From contig JAPLSB010000017.1 of NCBI GenBank assembly GCA_026398875.1, positions 62,001 through 126,000 on the forward strand: 64,000 bases of DNA, read 5' to 3'. The DNA comes from Gammaproteobacteria bacterium. Its GTDB lineage: Bacteria; Pseudomonadota; Gammaproteobacteria; Nevskiales; Nevskiaceae. Within the stretch, counting starts at the first letter, position 1; each line of letters begins with the position of its first letter. A program made the position numbers and the translations under genes. The notes under the pieces were generated by a model. It worked only from the letters and a program-made list of their open reading frames with translations. It was not told where the DNA came from and did no database searches. Positions 48,360 to 58,669 of this stretch are shown one piece after another.

Positions 48360-48935
48360 ATGACCTTTGCCCTGCCGGAACTGCCGTATGCCCGCGAAGC
48401 GCTCGAACCGCATATGTCGCGCGAGACCTTCGAGTACCACTACGGCAAGCATCACAAGGCCTATGTCGACATGGCCAACAAGCTGATCGTCGGGACCGAG
48501 TTCGAATCCGCCTCGATGGAGGACGTGATCAAGAAGTCGTCCGGCAAGCTGTTCAACAACGTCGCCCAGATCTGGAACCACACGTTCTTCTGGCACTGCC
48601 TGACGCCGAACCAGACCGCGCCGGGCAAGAAGCTGACCGATGCCTTGGTCAAGACCTTCGGCGGCGTCGAGGACTTCAAGAAGCAGTTCACCGAAGCGGC
48701 AATCGGTACCTTCGGCTCGGGCTGGGCCTGGCTGGTCAAGAAGGGCGACGGCACGCTGGCGATCGTTTCGACCACCGGCGCCGGCAACCCGATGACCAAT
48801 GGCGACACCCCGCTGCTGACCTGCGACGTCTGGGAACACGCCTACTACATCGACTACCGCAACTCGCGTCCGAACTATCTCGAGCACTTCTGGGCGCTGG
48901 TGAACTGGGAATTCGTCGAGAAGAACCTGAACTGA
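48360..48935 (+). CDS. sodB: superoxide dismutase (Fe type)
   Basis: A 191-residue cytoplasmic Fe/Mn-family dismutase that converts superoxide to hydrogen peroxide and oxygen. The metal ligands are His27, His74, Asp156 and His160. Gln70 in AQIWNH and the tail pattern FWHC favour the iron form. A -10-like taaaat is at 48263-48268. The transcript ends at a hairpin with a T-run (49005-49036), preceded by a large palindrome. Divergent from grxD, another iron-linked gene. Confidence 0.97.
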   Translation: MTFALPELPYAREALEPHMSRETFEYHYGKHHKAYVDMANKLIVGTEFESASMEDVIKKSSGKLFNNVAQIWNHTFFWHCLTPNQTAPGKKLTDALVKTFGGVEDFKKQFTEAAIGTFGSGWAWLVKKGDGTLAIVSTTGAGNPMTNGDTPLLTCDVWEHAYYIDYRNSRPNYLEHFWALVNWEFVEKNLN

Positions 48936-48941
48936 CGGCTC

Positions 48942-48979
48942 GCCGTCCATATTCCGGCCACGGCCGGAATATGGACGGC
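48942..48979. repeat. perfect 18-bp inverted repeat after sodB
   Basis: The arms gccgtccatattccggcc (48942-48959) and its exact complement (48962-48979) are separated by 2 bp. The left arm begins 7 bp past the sodB stop. No T-run follows, and a separate classical terminator lies 26 bp further on, so this is not simply the terminator. It could protect the 3' end, be a protein-binding site or be a former insertion point. Confidence 0.9.
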
Positions 48980-49004
48980 ACACAGCCTGTTCATTTATGG
49001 TTCG

Positions 49005-49036
49005 AAGGGGTCGCTCAGGCGGCCCCTTTTGTTTTT
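49005..49036 (+). terminator. rho-independent terminator of sodB
   Basis: The stem aaggggtcgc/gcggcccctt (one G-T pair) has a 4-base loop and is followed by ttgttttt. Confidence 0.85.
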
Positions 49037-49066
49037 GGGCTTGGCCTGCTGCACAAAAAGCAAAAG

Positions 49067-49198
49067 GTCAACGCAAAGACGCAAAGGGAACAGAAAGGAC
49101 GCAAAGAAAAGCGCGAAGGAAGAGCCGTCATCGACCTTCTTTTAGTTTTTTCTTTGCGTAATTTGCTTCACCTTTTCCTTTGCGCCTTTGCGTTTAAC
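49067..49198. repeat. dispersed inverted-repeat element, copy 2
   Basis: The left arm (49067-49110) contains cgcaaagacgcaaag and gacgcaaagaaaa; the right arm (49148-49198) contains tctttgcgt and cctttgcgcctttgcgttt. The arms are near-complementary apart from a 7-bp indel, and the core is AT-richer than the region. It ends 69 bp before argF. The longer frame read through it into ArgF is not used. Confidence 0.8.
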
Positions 49199-49267
49199 TT
49201 TTCGAGTTTGAGTTCGACTTTCTGCACGCTCAACCCGAATCACCGCCGTCTCAGGACCCCCCGAAGA

Positions 49268-50164
49268 ATGACCCGTCACCTGCTCAAGCTCAGTGATTTC
49301 ACGCCTTCCGAACTGCGCGGCATCGTCATGCGCGCGATCGACATGAAGAAGGCCGGCCCGAATCGAGGCGGACCAATCGCAGGCAAGACTTTGGCGATGA
49401 TCTTCACCAAGAATTCGACCCGCACCCGGGTCAGCTTCGAGGCCGGCATGGCCAAATTCGGCGGCCATGCGCTGTTCCTGCATTCGAACGCGACCCAGCT
49501 CGGCCGCGACGAGCCGATCGAGGACACCGCCCGCGTGCTGTCGCGGATGTGCGAAGCGATCATGATCCGCAACGACTCGCAGGCCGATCAGGAAGCGCTG
49601 GCCGCTGCCTCGCGCGTGCCGGTGATCAACGGCCTGTCCGACTTGCATCACCCCTGCCAGCTGCTGGCCGACATGCAGACCTGGTTCGAACACCGCGGCG
49701 ACCCGAACGGCAAGATCGCCGCCTGGATCGGCGACGGCAACAACGTCTGCCACTCGTGGATCGAAGCGGCGCCGCTGTTCGGCTTCAAGCTGCGGATCGC
49801 CAGCCCCAAGGGCTTCGAGCCGATTCCGGAGATCGTGAAAAGCGCCGGGGATTCGATCGAGATCCTGCGCAGCGCCACCTTCGCCGCCAACGGTGCCGAC
49901 CTGCTGGTCACCGATACCTGGACCAGCATGGGCCAGGAAGCCGAGTACAACCGCCGCGTCATCGCCTTCGCCGACTATCAGATCGATGGCGCGCTGATGG
50001 CCCGCGCTCGGCCGGACGCGATCTTCATGCATTGCCTGCCCGCGCATCGTGGCCAGGAGGTGTCGGCGGAGGTCATCGATGGTCCGCAGTCGGTGGTCTG
50101 GGATGAAGCCGAGAACCGCATGTGGGCGCAGATGGCACTGCTCGAATTCCTGTTCACGGCTTGA
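49268..50164 (+). CDS. argF: ornithine carbamoyltransferase
   Basis: Makes citrulline from ornithine and carbamoyl phosphate in arginine synthesis. The 298 residues match the family. STRTR (50-54) binds carbamoyl phosphate, HPCQ (128-131) lies in the active site, and DTWTSMGQE and HCLPAHRG bind ornithine. The start at 49268 gives the usual N-terminus (MTRHLLKLSDF); upstream in-frame sequence is the repeat element. nadC follows 8 bp later. Confidence 0.97.
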   Translation: MTRHLLKLSDFTPSELRGIVMRAIDMKKAGPNRGGPIAGKTLAMIFTKNSTRTRVSFEAGMAKFGGHALFLHSNATQLGRDEPIEDTARVLSRMCEAIMIRNDSQADQEALAAASRVPVINGLSDLHHPCQLLADMQTWFEHRGDPNGKIAAWIGDGNNVCHSWIEAAPLFGFKLRIASPKGFEPIPEIVKSAGDSIEILRSATFAANGADLLVTDTWTSMGQEAEYNRRVIAFADYQIDGALMARARPDAIFMHCLPAHRGQEVSAEVIDGPQSVVWDEAENRMWAQMALLEFLFTA

Positions 50165-50172
50165 GTGATCCG

Positions 50173-51033
50173 ATGACGCTTCCCGCCTACGTCACCGACC
50201 TCGATCAGGTCGTCGCCCAGGCCGTTGCCGAAGATGTCGGCGTCTGCGACTGGACGGCCCGGCTGGTACCTGCCGATCAGCGGGCGTCGGCGCGCGTGAT
50301 CTCGCGCGAGGCGGCCGTGATCTGTGGCACGGCCTGGGTCAACGCCGTGTTCGCCCGCATCGATCCTTCGGTGATCGTCGAATGGGACGTGGCCGATGGC
50401 CAGCGCGTGGCACCGGATCAGCAGCTCTACCGGCTGCACGGCGCGGCGCGCAGCCTGCTGTCCGGCGAGCGCACGGCGCTGAACTTCCTGCAGTCGCTGT
50501 CCGGCACGGCCACCGCAGTCCGTCAGTACGTCGACGCCGTGGCCGGCACCGGTGCGGCGATCGTCGACACCCGCAAAACCCTGCCCGGCCTGCGCAATGC
50601 CCAGAAGTACGCCGTGCTGTGCGGCGGTGGCCAGAATCACCGGATCGGCCTGTATGACGGGATCCTGATCAAGGAAAACCACATCGCCGCTGCCGGCGGC
50701 ATCGTCAATGCGATCGCTGCCGCGCGGGCGCTCGATTCCGGCGTGCCGCTGATGACCGAAGCGGAAACACTCGACGAGGCCCGCGCCGCACTGGCAGCGG
50801 ACGTCGATCTGCTGCTGGTCGACGAGTTCAGCAACGCCGACATCGTCGAGGCTGTGCGCCTGACGCGCGCGCACCGCGCTGCCGGTGGCCGGACGCTGAT
50901 CGAGTACTCCGGCGGCGCGACGCTGGCCACGATCCGCCAGCTTGCGGAAACCGGCGTCGACCGAATCTCGATCGGCGCCATCACCAAGCACGTCCGCGCC
51001 GTCGATCTGTCGATGCGCTTCAGCGCTGCCTGA
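50173..51033 (+). CDS. nadC: nicotinate-nucleotide pyrophosphorylase (carboxylating)
   Basis: Converts quinolinate and PRPP to nicotinate mononucleotide in NAD synthesis. The 286-residue product has the quinolinate-binding DTRKTLPGLR block and KENHIAAAGGI, with the C-terminal strand YSGGATLATIRQLAETGVDRISIGAITKH split between barrel segments. It begins 8 bp after argF and is probably in the same transcript, though the two pathways are not functionally linked. Confidence 0.97.
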   Translation: MTLPAYVTDLDQVVAQAVAEDVGVCDWTARLVPADQRASARVISREAAVICGTAWVNAVFARIDPSVIVEWDVADGQRVAPDQQLYRLHGAARSLLSGERTALNFLQSLSGTATAVRQYVDAVAGTGAAIVDTRKTLPGLRNAQKYAVLCGGGQNHRIGLYDGILIKENHIAAAGGIVNAIAAARALDSGVPLMTEAETLDEARAALAADVDLLLVDEFSNADIVEAVRLTRAHRAAGGRTLIEYSGGATLATIRQLAETGVDRISIGAITKHVRAVDLSMRFSAA

Positions 51034-51165
51034 GTCGGGCCGCCTCGCGCATCGGGTTGACGGTCGGCGGTCTGCAGCAGCGCAGTTGGCGCGGCCCCTG
51101 CTAGCCTCGCGACAGATTGACGATCGCCCCTGCTCGTCCCCATCGAAGCGCGACGGAGTCCCGAC

Positions 51166-52050
51166 TTGAGCCCTCATCTGCCACTGCTGCGCCGTGTGCC
51201 GCTGTTTGCCGAACTGCCGGAAGAAGCCCTGTGCGGCATTGCCGAGCGGATGTCCTCGCGTCGACTGACGGCCGGTGAAACCCTGTTCAGCCGTGGCGAG
51301 CCGGGCTCGGCGCTGTACGTGATCGTGCGCGGCACGGTGCGGGTACTGCTGCCGCCGGCGAATGCCAGTTCGAAGCCGGTCGTGCTGGAACAACTCGAAG
51401 CCGGCGATTTCGTTGGCGAAATGGCGCTGATCGACAGCGCACCGCGGATGGCCAGCGTCGATTCTCCGGGCGGCGCCGACCTGCTGGAACTGACCCGCGA
51501 CAACTTCCTGCGCGAGCTGGACGGCGCACCACGCGTCGGGATCTCGATGCTGGCGATCATGTCGAAACGGCTGCGCATCGCCGCCAACCTCGTGGGTTCG
51601 ACCGCGTCACGAGACATCAACAAGGAAGCCGATGCAGCGCTGACCTGGTCGCAACGGCTCGCCGACCGCGTCGCGGAATGGAACGGCAGCTGGTCGTTCC
51701 TGATCCTGCTGTTCCTCGGCACCGGCATCTGGGCGGCGATCAATGCGGTGCCGGCCTTGCAGTTCGATCCCTACCCGTACCAGTTCTTCAACTTCTTTCT
51801 GGCGTTCCTGGTGGCCGTGCAGGGACCGCTGCTGATGATGAGCCAGAACCGGCAGACCCGGAAGGAACGCCTGCATGCCGACGCCGACTATCAGGTGAAC
51901 CTGAAGAACGAGACCGGCATCCACCGGATCCTGTTCGAGATCGCCGAGCTGCGCGATGAACTGGCCAGCCTGCGCGCCGAGCGCGCCGGCCTCGCGCTAC
52001 ACGCGCAAAAGACCGACTCAACAGACAGCAGCGAACGCGCGAACGTCTGA
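51166..52050 (+). CDS. cyclic-nucleotide-binding domain protein fused to DUF1003
   Basis: The 294-residue product begins with TTG at 51166, preceded by cggagtc. Residues 5-140 are a cNMP-binding domain with the phosphate cassette FVGEMALID, then APRMASV (82-98). Residues about 160-275 are DUF1003, with two membrane segments (about 174-191 and 208-225) and a cytoplasmic tail (QNRQTRKERLHADADYQVNLK). No DNA-binding domain is present, so it is a membrane-anchored cAMP or c-di-GMP-responsive protein rather than a Crp-type regulator. DUF1003 has no known function. Confidence 0.88.
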   Translation: MSPHLPLLRRVPLFAELPEEALCGIAERMSSRRLTAGETLFSRGEPGSALYVIVRGTVRVLLPPANASSKPVVLEQLEAGDFVGEMALIDSAPRMASVDSPGGADLLELTRDNFLRELDGAPRVGISMLAIMSKRLRIAANLVGSTASRDINKEADAALTWSQRLADRVAEWNGSWSFLILLFLGTGIWAAINAVPALQFDPYPYQFFNFFLAFLVAVQGPLLMMSQNRQTRKERLHADADYQVNLKNETGIHRILFEIAELRDELASLRAERAGLALHAQKTDSTDSSERANV

Positions 52051-52073
52051 GCAGCCAGCGCGCGTCGCGGCAC

Positions 52074-52098
52074 AAGCCGACGCGTGAAGCGTCGGCTT
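52074..52098. terminator. hairpin between convergent genes
   Basis: The stem aagccgacgc/gcgtcggctt (10 bp, perfect) lies between the convergent stops at 52050 and 52106. There is no strong T-run on either side. Confidence 0.55.
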
Positions 52099-52105
52099 CC
52101 CGCCC

Positions 52106-53956
52106 TCAGCGCCCGCCGAGCTGCGGCGTGCAGTAGCAGTAGGCGTAGACGTGCTGTGGGTCGTCGAAACGACCCAGTTCGGTCATGAGTACCTTGGCCG
52201 ATCCCGCAAGACCCGTGTCCGGCAGCTGACCAAGCAAGCTCGCGAAATGGCTCTGGCGGGCACCGAACATGTCGCCGAGCAATTGCTGGAACAGGTCACG
52301 GTCCGGCTGCAGCTCATTCACGCGGTAGCTGCCCGGTGCCAAGCCGGCCAGGCCGGCGAGCGCCGCCTCGGCTTCCGCGAAGCCGCCGAGCGAATCGACC
52401 AGGCCCAGCTCCTTCGCTGCCTTGCCGCTCCAGACCCGGCCACGGGCAATGGTGTCGACCTGCGCCACCGGCAGTTCGCGGCCCTTGGCCACGCCTTCGA
52501 TGAAGTTCCGGTAGCCCTTCTCGATCTGCAGCTGGAACAGCGTCCTGACCTCGCTACCCAGGGGCCGGTCGATGCGGAATGCACCCGCCAGCGCCGTGGT
52601 GCCAACGCCATCGGTATGAACGCCAAGCTTTTCCAGCGGTTTGGCGATCGTCGGGATCAGGCCGAAGATGCCGATCGAACCGGTGATCGTGGTTGGCTCC
52701 GCCCAGATCTGGTCGGCATCCATCGACACCCAGTAGCCACCGCTGGCGGCCAGCGTCGACATCGAGGCGACCACCGGCTTGCCGGCGGCCTGCAACGCCA
52801 GCACGCCGCGGCGAATCTTTTCCGATGCGAACACGCTGCCACCCGGCGAGTTGACGCGCAGCAGCACCGCCTTGATGTGCTCGTCGCGCCGCGCGCGATC
52901 GAGCAGTTCGGCGATGGTGTCGCCACCGGCCTGCGATTCATCGCCTTCGCCGTCGACGATTTCGCCCTGCACAACGACAACCGCCAGCTGATCGCGACCG
53001 CCGGCCGCCTTTTCGGCCTTGATCGCGGCGTAGTAGCTGCCGACATCGATCTGCCGGAACGAGCCGTGATCGTCGTCCTCGCCGACCCGCTCGATCATCC
53101 GCTTGCGGAACTCGGCCTGCGTCTCGACCTTGCTGACCAGTCCGGCTTCCAGCGCATAAGCGGCCAGATCGCCCTTGTGCTTGGCAAGGCCTGCGGACAT
53201 GCCGGCGATGTAGCGGTCGGCGGCATCCGGCGTCAGCTTGCGGGCAGCGCCGACCGACGTTCCGTACAGTGACCACAGATCACCGAGCCAGGCTTGATTG
53301 GCGGTGCGCGCCTCGGGCGACATGTCGTTGCGCTCGAACGGCTCGACCGCCGACTTGAACTCGCCGACCCGGAAGATGTTGACCTCGACACCGAGCTTGT
53401 CGAGCGCGTCCTTGAAATAGTTGGTGTAAACCGAGAAGCCTTCGAGCAGCACCGCGCCGAACGGATCCAGCGAAATCTCGTCGGCCTGCGCGGCGAGGAA
53501 GTACTGGCGCTGATCGTAGCCATCGCCGAACGCATAGACCGGCTTGCCGCTGGCGCGGAAATGCTGGATCGCCAGCGCGATCTCCTCAAGCTGCGGCAGG
53601 CCGGCGCCGGCCATGTCGTCAAGCTTGATCACCAGCGACGGGATGCGGCTGTCGCCGGCGGCCGCCTCGATGGCGTCGACGATCATCCGCAACGAGGTCT
53701 GCTCCGGCTTCGAATCGCTGAACTGGCGCACGAACGCGCGGCCCTGGTCATCGAGCACCTGATCGCTGATCTCGCCGGTCGGGATCACCGCCAGCGGCGT
53801 GTTGTCCTCGATCGCCGGCGTCTGGTTGCGCGAACCGGCCCAGAGGCCGACGCCGATCAGCAGCAGGGAAATCACCACAACCGCGCGGAAGCCGAACACG
53901 ATCAGGGTCCAGATCCAGCTGAACAAGCGAACGATCAGAGGGCGCGGCTCTTTCAT
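52106..53956 (-). CDS. sppA: signal peptide peptidase SppA (67K type)
   Basis: The 616-residue inner-membrane serine protease degrades cleaved signal peptides. It has one N-terminal membrane anchor (about 17-39) and two tandem SppA domains. The catalytic dyad is visible: Lys201 (GEFKSAVEPF) and Ser405 (LAASGGYWV), as in the E. coli enzyme where the pair is split between domains. The start at 53956 (MKEPRPLIV) was taken because the longer frame adds 22 residues without function. It stands alone on its strand. Confidence 0.96.
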   Translation of the reverse strand: MKEPRPLIVRLFSWIWTLIVFGFRAVVVISLLLIGVGLWAGSRNQTPAIEDNTPLAVIPTGEISDQVLDDQGRAFVRQFSDSKPEQTSLRMIVDAIEAAAGDSRIPSLVIKLDDMAGAGLPQLEEIALAIQHFRASGKPVYAFGDGYDQRQYFLAAQADEISLDPFGAVLLEGFSVYTNYFKDALDKLGVEVNIFRVGEFKSAVEPFERNDMSPEARTANQAWLGDLWSLYGTSVGAARKLTPDAADRYIAGMSAGLAKHKGDLAAYALEAGLVSKVETQAEFRKRMIERVGEDDDHGSFRQIDVGSYYAAIKAEKAAGGRDQLAVVVVQGEIVDGEGDESQAGGDTIAELLDRARRDEHIKAVLLRVNSPGGSVFASEKIRRGVLALQAAGKPVVASMSTLAASGGYWVSMDADQIWAEPTTITGSIGIFGLIPTIAKPLEKLGVHTDGVGTTALAGAFRIDRPLGSEVRTLFQLQIEKGYRNFIEGVAKGRELPVAQVDTIARGRVWSGKAAKELGLVDSLGGFAEAEAALAGLAGLAPGSYRVNELQPDRDLFQQLLGDMFGARQSHFASLLGQLPDTGLAGSAKVLMTELGRFDDPQHVYAYCYCTPQLGGR

Positions 53957-54204
53957 GGAAGGGCGATCCGGGGGGTCTTGAAGGGGAATGTGAAAAGTAT
54001 GGCACGTGCGTCGCGCCACCAAGGGCGGACCGGCGCGCGCTGGAAAAGTGCCCAGCCGGCGCTGGAAACCGGCCGATCCGGCCCCAATTCCTTGCCAGCG
54101 CGTACCGCTGGGCCATCATCTGCGCCACGTCGAAGCCACGGTCGTTATGCTTCGCACCACACCCTATTTCCCTCTAGCCGGGCTCGCCCGGATCGCCTGA
54201 ATAA

Positions 54205-55161
<957 letters not shown>

Positions 55162-55172
55162 CCGCGGTCGGC

Positions 55173-55619
55173 GTGATCCGGATCGCGCTGCTGGGGGTCT
55201 TGCTGCTGCTCGCCGCGTGCAGCAGCGCCCCGGTCGTCGATCACCCGGCGCTCCGTCAGCAGATCATCGAAAGCGCGCTGGGGCAGCTCGGTCGGCCGTA
55301 TCGCTACGGCGGCCGTGATCCCTCCGGATTCGATTGCAGTGGTCTGGTCCAGTACGCGTACAGCGAAGCCGGGTTGCTGGCCCCGCGCGACACCCGCTCG
55401 CAGCGCGAGGCGGGCAAGCGCGTCGCATTCGACGATGCCCAGCCCGCTGATTTGCTGTTCTACCGCTTCGAGCACGGCGGCGGCCTGCATGTCGGGCTGT
55501 ACATCGGCGATGGCCGGATGATTCATGCGCCGGCCAGCGGCAAGAAGGTCAGTCTGGTCGAGGTTGCGGCACCGGTCTGGAAGCGGCGCTATCTGGAGAC
55601 GATCCGGCTGCTGCGCTAG
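55173..55619 (+). CDS. NlpC/P60-family lipoprotein (cell-wall peptidase)
   Basis: The 148-residue product starts with GTG and has a lipobox (LLAAC, Cys16). The peptidase triad is visible: Cys55 (FDCSGLVQ), His106 (HVGLYIG) and His118 (IHAP). It should cleave peptide cross-bridges in peptidoglycan at the outer-membrane side. The close spacing to trxB suggests cotranscription. Confidence 0.93.
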   Translation: MIRIALLGVLLLLAACSSAPVVDHPALRQQIIESALGQLGRPYRYGGRDPSGFDCSGLVQYAYSEAGLLAPRDTRSQREAGKRVAFDDAQPADLLFYRFEHGGGLHVGLYIGDGRMIHAPASGKKVSLVEVAAPVWKRRYLETIRLLR

Positions 55620-55634
55620 CGCGGCAGCGCTCGC

Positions 55635-56003
55635 TCAGTGGCAGGCCTGCGCGGCCTGCAAGACCTCCTGCTGGACCCGGCTGCCATCGTGCAGCCCACC
55701 GCTCAGCACGACGTGTCGGCAGCCTCCGGCGACCGAACAGACATCACCACAGGCGCCGAACGCACGAGGCGCGGCACCATCGGACATCGGCAGACGCAGC
55801 GCTTGCAGCGTCTGCGCGATCTGCTCATGTGGGGTCAGCAACGCGAACTGCGACACCGTCGCCATCAGTGCCGCCGTCATCACCACGATCAGTGGCGCCA
55901 CCACCGAGCCCCCACGCGCATGCCAGCGCCAGTGCGCAGGTCTTACGCCAGCGGGCGGACGGGTGCGCGACGACGTTCGCAGTCGCGCCTGAAGCTGGCT
56001 CAC
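55635..56003 (-). CDS. small protein with one membrane segment
   Basis: The 122-residue product has an Arg-rich N-terminal cytoplasmic part, one membrane helix at about 34-56 and a periplasmic tail with four cysteines (FGACGDVCSVAGGC and a C-terminal one). A ribosome-binding site (ggagagcg) precedes the ATG. The gene converges on the NlpC/P60 gene with 15 bp between stops. No family is recognised; the opposite-strand frame is more arginine-rich and was rejected. Confidence 0.5.
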   Translation of the reverse strand: MSQLQARLRTSSRTRPPAGVRPAHWRWHARGGSVVAPLIVVMTAALMATVSQFALLTPHEQIAQTLQALRLPMSDGAAPRAFGACGDVCSVAGGCRHVVLSGGLHDGSRVQQEVLQAAQACH

Positions 56004-56246
56004 CTCGCTCTCCGGTCTGGGGTTCCGGGGGCCGCTTCAAGTTCCGTTCCTGCCGCAGCACCGACGTTTCGCCGGCCTGCGAAAACCCCGCGATACGCTG
56101 CAGGCGGCTGATTGCGGACGCACAACACCGCCGTGCCCGGCTACAGACGATGGCCGGCGCGTCCGACAACCGTCACCGGCGGCGAGCGCTGGCGTCGGGT
56201 GTCCGACGCCCGCGCTCGCCTCACGCCCCATTCACTTCAGCTTGGC

Positions 56247-58139
56247 TCAGCCGACGATGATCCGGCTCGCGTCGGCGGCCGGCGGATTCGCCGACAGGAT
56301 CAGCGCATTTAGCCGGCGCACGAAGGCCGCTGGATCGTCGAGCTGCCCGCCTTCGGCGAGCACGCTCTGGTCGTAGAGATGTGCGGCCAGATCGTCGAAC
56401 TCGGCATCCGCTGCGGTCTTCAGCCGAGTCACCAGCGGATGTTCCGGATTGATCTCGAGCACCGGCGGCATCGCCGGCGCCGCTTGCCCGGCCTGCTTGA
56501 GGATTTTCTCCAGCCGCCGGCTGAAACCGAAATCGCCAACCACGAGGCAGGCCGGCGACTCGACCAGCCGTGACGACAGCTTGGCCGATTCGATCTTGCC
56601 GGCCAGCGACTTCGCCAGTCGCTCCAGCAGCGGCGCGAACTCGGTCTCGGCCTGCTCCTTCTCCGGTGTTGCGACCGCCGATTCCAGATCGGCACCACCG
56701 GCCGCGCAGGATTCCAGCCGCTTGCCGTCGAACTCGTTCAGGTGCATGACCACCCATTCGTCGATGCGGTCAGACAGCAGCAGCACTTCCCAACCCTTCT
56801 TGCGGAAGCCTTCAACATGCGGCACGGCGCGCGCAGCGGCCGGCGAGTCGGCGGTCACGTAGTAGATCTTCGACTGGCCTTCCGGCATCCGCGCGACGTA
56901 GTCGGCCAGCGCCACCTTGGCACCGTCGACCGAGGCGGTGGAATCGAAACGGCACAGCTTGGCAATCCGTTCGCGGTTGACCTGATCCTCGACCAGACCT
57001 TCCTTCAGTACCGCACCGAACACCTCGTAGAACTTCGCGTAGTCCTCGGGTCGGTTCTTGGCAATGTCATCAAGCAGGTCCAGTACCCGCTTGGTCAGCG
57101 CGGCCTTGAGCTTTTCGACGTTGCGATTGCCCTGCAGCAGCTCGCGCGAGACGTTCAGCGGCAGATCGTCGGAATCGACGAGGCCGCGCACGAAGCGCAG
57201 ATAGGCCGGCAGCAATTCCGCGCCGTGATCCAGAATGAACACGCGCTTCACGTACAGCTGCAGGCCGCGCGCCTTGTCGCGATCCCAAAGATCGAACGGT
57301 GCGGTGCTCGGGATGTACAGCAGCGAGATGTAGCTGAGATTGCCTTCGACGCGCTGATGCGCCCAGGTCAGCGGCTTGGCCGGATCGTGCGAAAGGTGGG
57401 TGTAGAAGCCGGTGTAGTCGTCATCACTCAGCTCCGACTTCGGCCGCGTCCACAGCGCGGCAGCCTTGTTCAGCGTCTCGACTTCCGCCTCGTCAACCTT
57501 CAGCCGCACCGGCAGGCCGATGTGGTCCGAATACTTGCGGACCAGATGACTCAGGCGGCCGGATTCGAGGAACTCCTTCTCGTCCTCGCGCAGGTGCAGC
57601 GTGATGTCGGTGCCGCGGCTGGCCTTTTCAGCGGGCTCCAGCGAGTAGCTGCCCTCGCCGGTCGATTCCCAGACGTGCGCCTGCGTTTCGCCGGCCTTGC
57701 GCGAGGTCACGCTGACGCGGTCGGCGACGATGAATGCGGAATAGAAGCCGACTCCGAACTGGCCGATCAGCTGGGCATCCTTCTTGGCATCGGCCGACAG
57801 CTGCTCCATAAACGCCTTGGTGCCGGAGCGGGCAATGGTGCCGAGATTGTCGACGAGATCCTGACGGCTCATGCCGACGCCGTTGTCGCGGATGGTCAGC
57901 GTGCCGGCCTTGCTGTCGACGACCAGATCGACCGCCAGTTCGGCATCGCCATCAAGCAGCGCAGGGTTCTGGATCGCGAGGAAGCGCAGCTTGTCGGCCG
58001 CGTCCGAGGCGTTGGAAACCAGTTCACGCAGGAAGATTTCCTTGTTCGAGTACAGCGAGTGGATCATCAGCTTCAGCAGCTGACGGGTCTCGGTCTGGAA
58101 TTCATGCTGCTGCGGCGCGGTGGCGGTTTCAGTGGTCAT
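56247..58139 (-). CDS. htpG: Hsp90-family chaperone HtpG
   Basis: The 630-residue cytoplasmic chaperone has the N-terminal GHKL ATPase domain ([34 protein letters not shown]), the middle domain ([10 protein letters not shown]) and the C-terminal dimer domain. All ATPase motifs are intact. The gene stands apart, separated from rplS by the latter's terminator; no heat-shock promoter is recognised by eye. Confidence 0.98.
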   Translation of the reverse strand: MTTETATAPQQHEFQTETRQLLKLMIHSLYSNKEIFLRELVSNASDAADKLRFLAIQNPALLDGDAELAVDLVVDSKAGTLTIRDNGVGMSRQDLVDNLGTIARSGTKAFMEQLSADAKKDAQLIGQFGVGFYSAFIVADRVSVTSRKAGETQAHVWESTGEGSYSLEPAEKASRGTDITLHLREDEKEFLESGRLSHLVRKYSDHIGLPVRLKVDEAEVETLNKAAALWTRPKSELSDDDYTGFYTHLSHDPAKPLTWAHQRVEGNLSYISLLYIPSTAPFDLWDRDKARGLQLYVKRVFILDHGAELLPAYLRFVRGLVDSDDLPLNVSRELLQGNRNVEKLKAALTKRVLDLLDDIAKNRPEDYAKFYEVFGAVLKEGLVEDQVNRERIAKLCRFDSTASVDGAKVALADYVARMPEGQSKIYYVTADSPAAARAVPHVEGFRKKGWEVLLLSDRIDEWVVMHLNEFDGKRLESCAAGGADLESAVATPEKEQAETEFAPLLERLAKSLAGKIESAKLSSRLVESPACLVVGDFGFSRRLEKILKQAGQAAPAMPPVLEINPEHPLVTRLKTAADAEFDDLAAHLYDQSVLAEGGQLDDPAAFVRRLNALILSANPPAADASRIIVG

Positions 58140-58234
58140 CGGGAGGTCTCGGTGAAAGGGGCCAGCCTCGGCTTGTTGGGTTCATCCTCCAGCGCTTTCA
58201 AGAGTCCGCTGCAGCGGCAAACGACGGGCACAAA

Positions 58235-58264
58235 AAAGCCGGCATCGTTTCCGATGCCGGCTTT
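58235..58264 (-). terminator. rho-independent terminator of the rpsP-rplS operon
   Basis: The 13-bp stem (aaagccggcatcg/cgatgccggcttt, arms 58235-58247 and 58252-58264) has a tttc loop and is followed on the minus strand by a run of T. It lies 28 bp past the rplS stop. Confidence 0.93.
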
Positions 58265-58291
58265 GGGAAAAGCCGCGCGAGTCGCGTCGAC

Positions 58292-58642
58292 TCAGCTGAG
58301 CTTTTCCTTGATGCGCGCTGCCTTGCCCTGGCGGCCACGCAGGTAGTACAGCTTGGCGCGTGCCACGCTGCCGCGGCGCTTGACGAGAATCTCGGCGACC
58401 TGCGGGCTGTAGGTCTGGAACACGCGCTCGACACCTTCGCCGTGGCTCAGCTTGCGCACGGTGAACGCCGAGTTGACGCCGCGCGAACGCTTGGCGATCA
58501 CCACACCTTCATAGGCCTGGAGACGCTCACGGTCGCCTTCCTTGACCTTCACCTTCACTTCGACGGTATCGCCCGGGCGGAAGTCCGGAACGACCTTGCC
58601 GGCCATCGTCTCTGCATCCAGCTGCTGAATGATCTTGCTCAT
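58292..58642 (-). CDS. rplS: 50S ribosomal protein L19
   Basis: The 116-residue L19 has the conserved [17 protein letters not shown] and [25 protein letters not shown] blocks. It lies at the 30S-50S interface. It is the last gene of rpsP-rimM-trmD-rplS, 27 bp after trmD, and is followed by a strong terminator. Confidence 0.98.
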   Translation of the reverse strand: MSKIIQQLDAETMAGKVVPDFRPGDTVEVKVKVKEGDRERLQAYEGVVIAKRSRGVNSAFTVRKLSHGEGVERVFQTYSPQVAEILVKRRGSVARAKLYYLRGRQGKAARIKEKLS

Positions 58643-58669
58643 GTTTCTACACCTCGTTCAAAGATGACG

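Noticed and set aside
48971..49267. N-terminal extension of ArgF
   Set aside because: It also reads through a palindrome arm, a terminator and a repeat element; the ArgF family start is at 49268.
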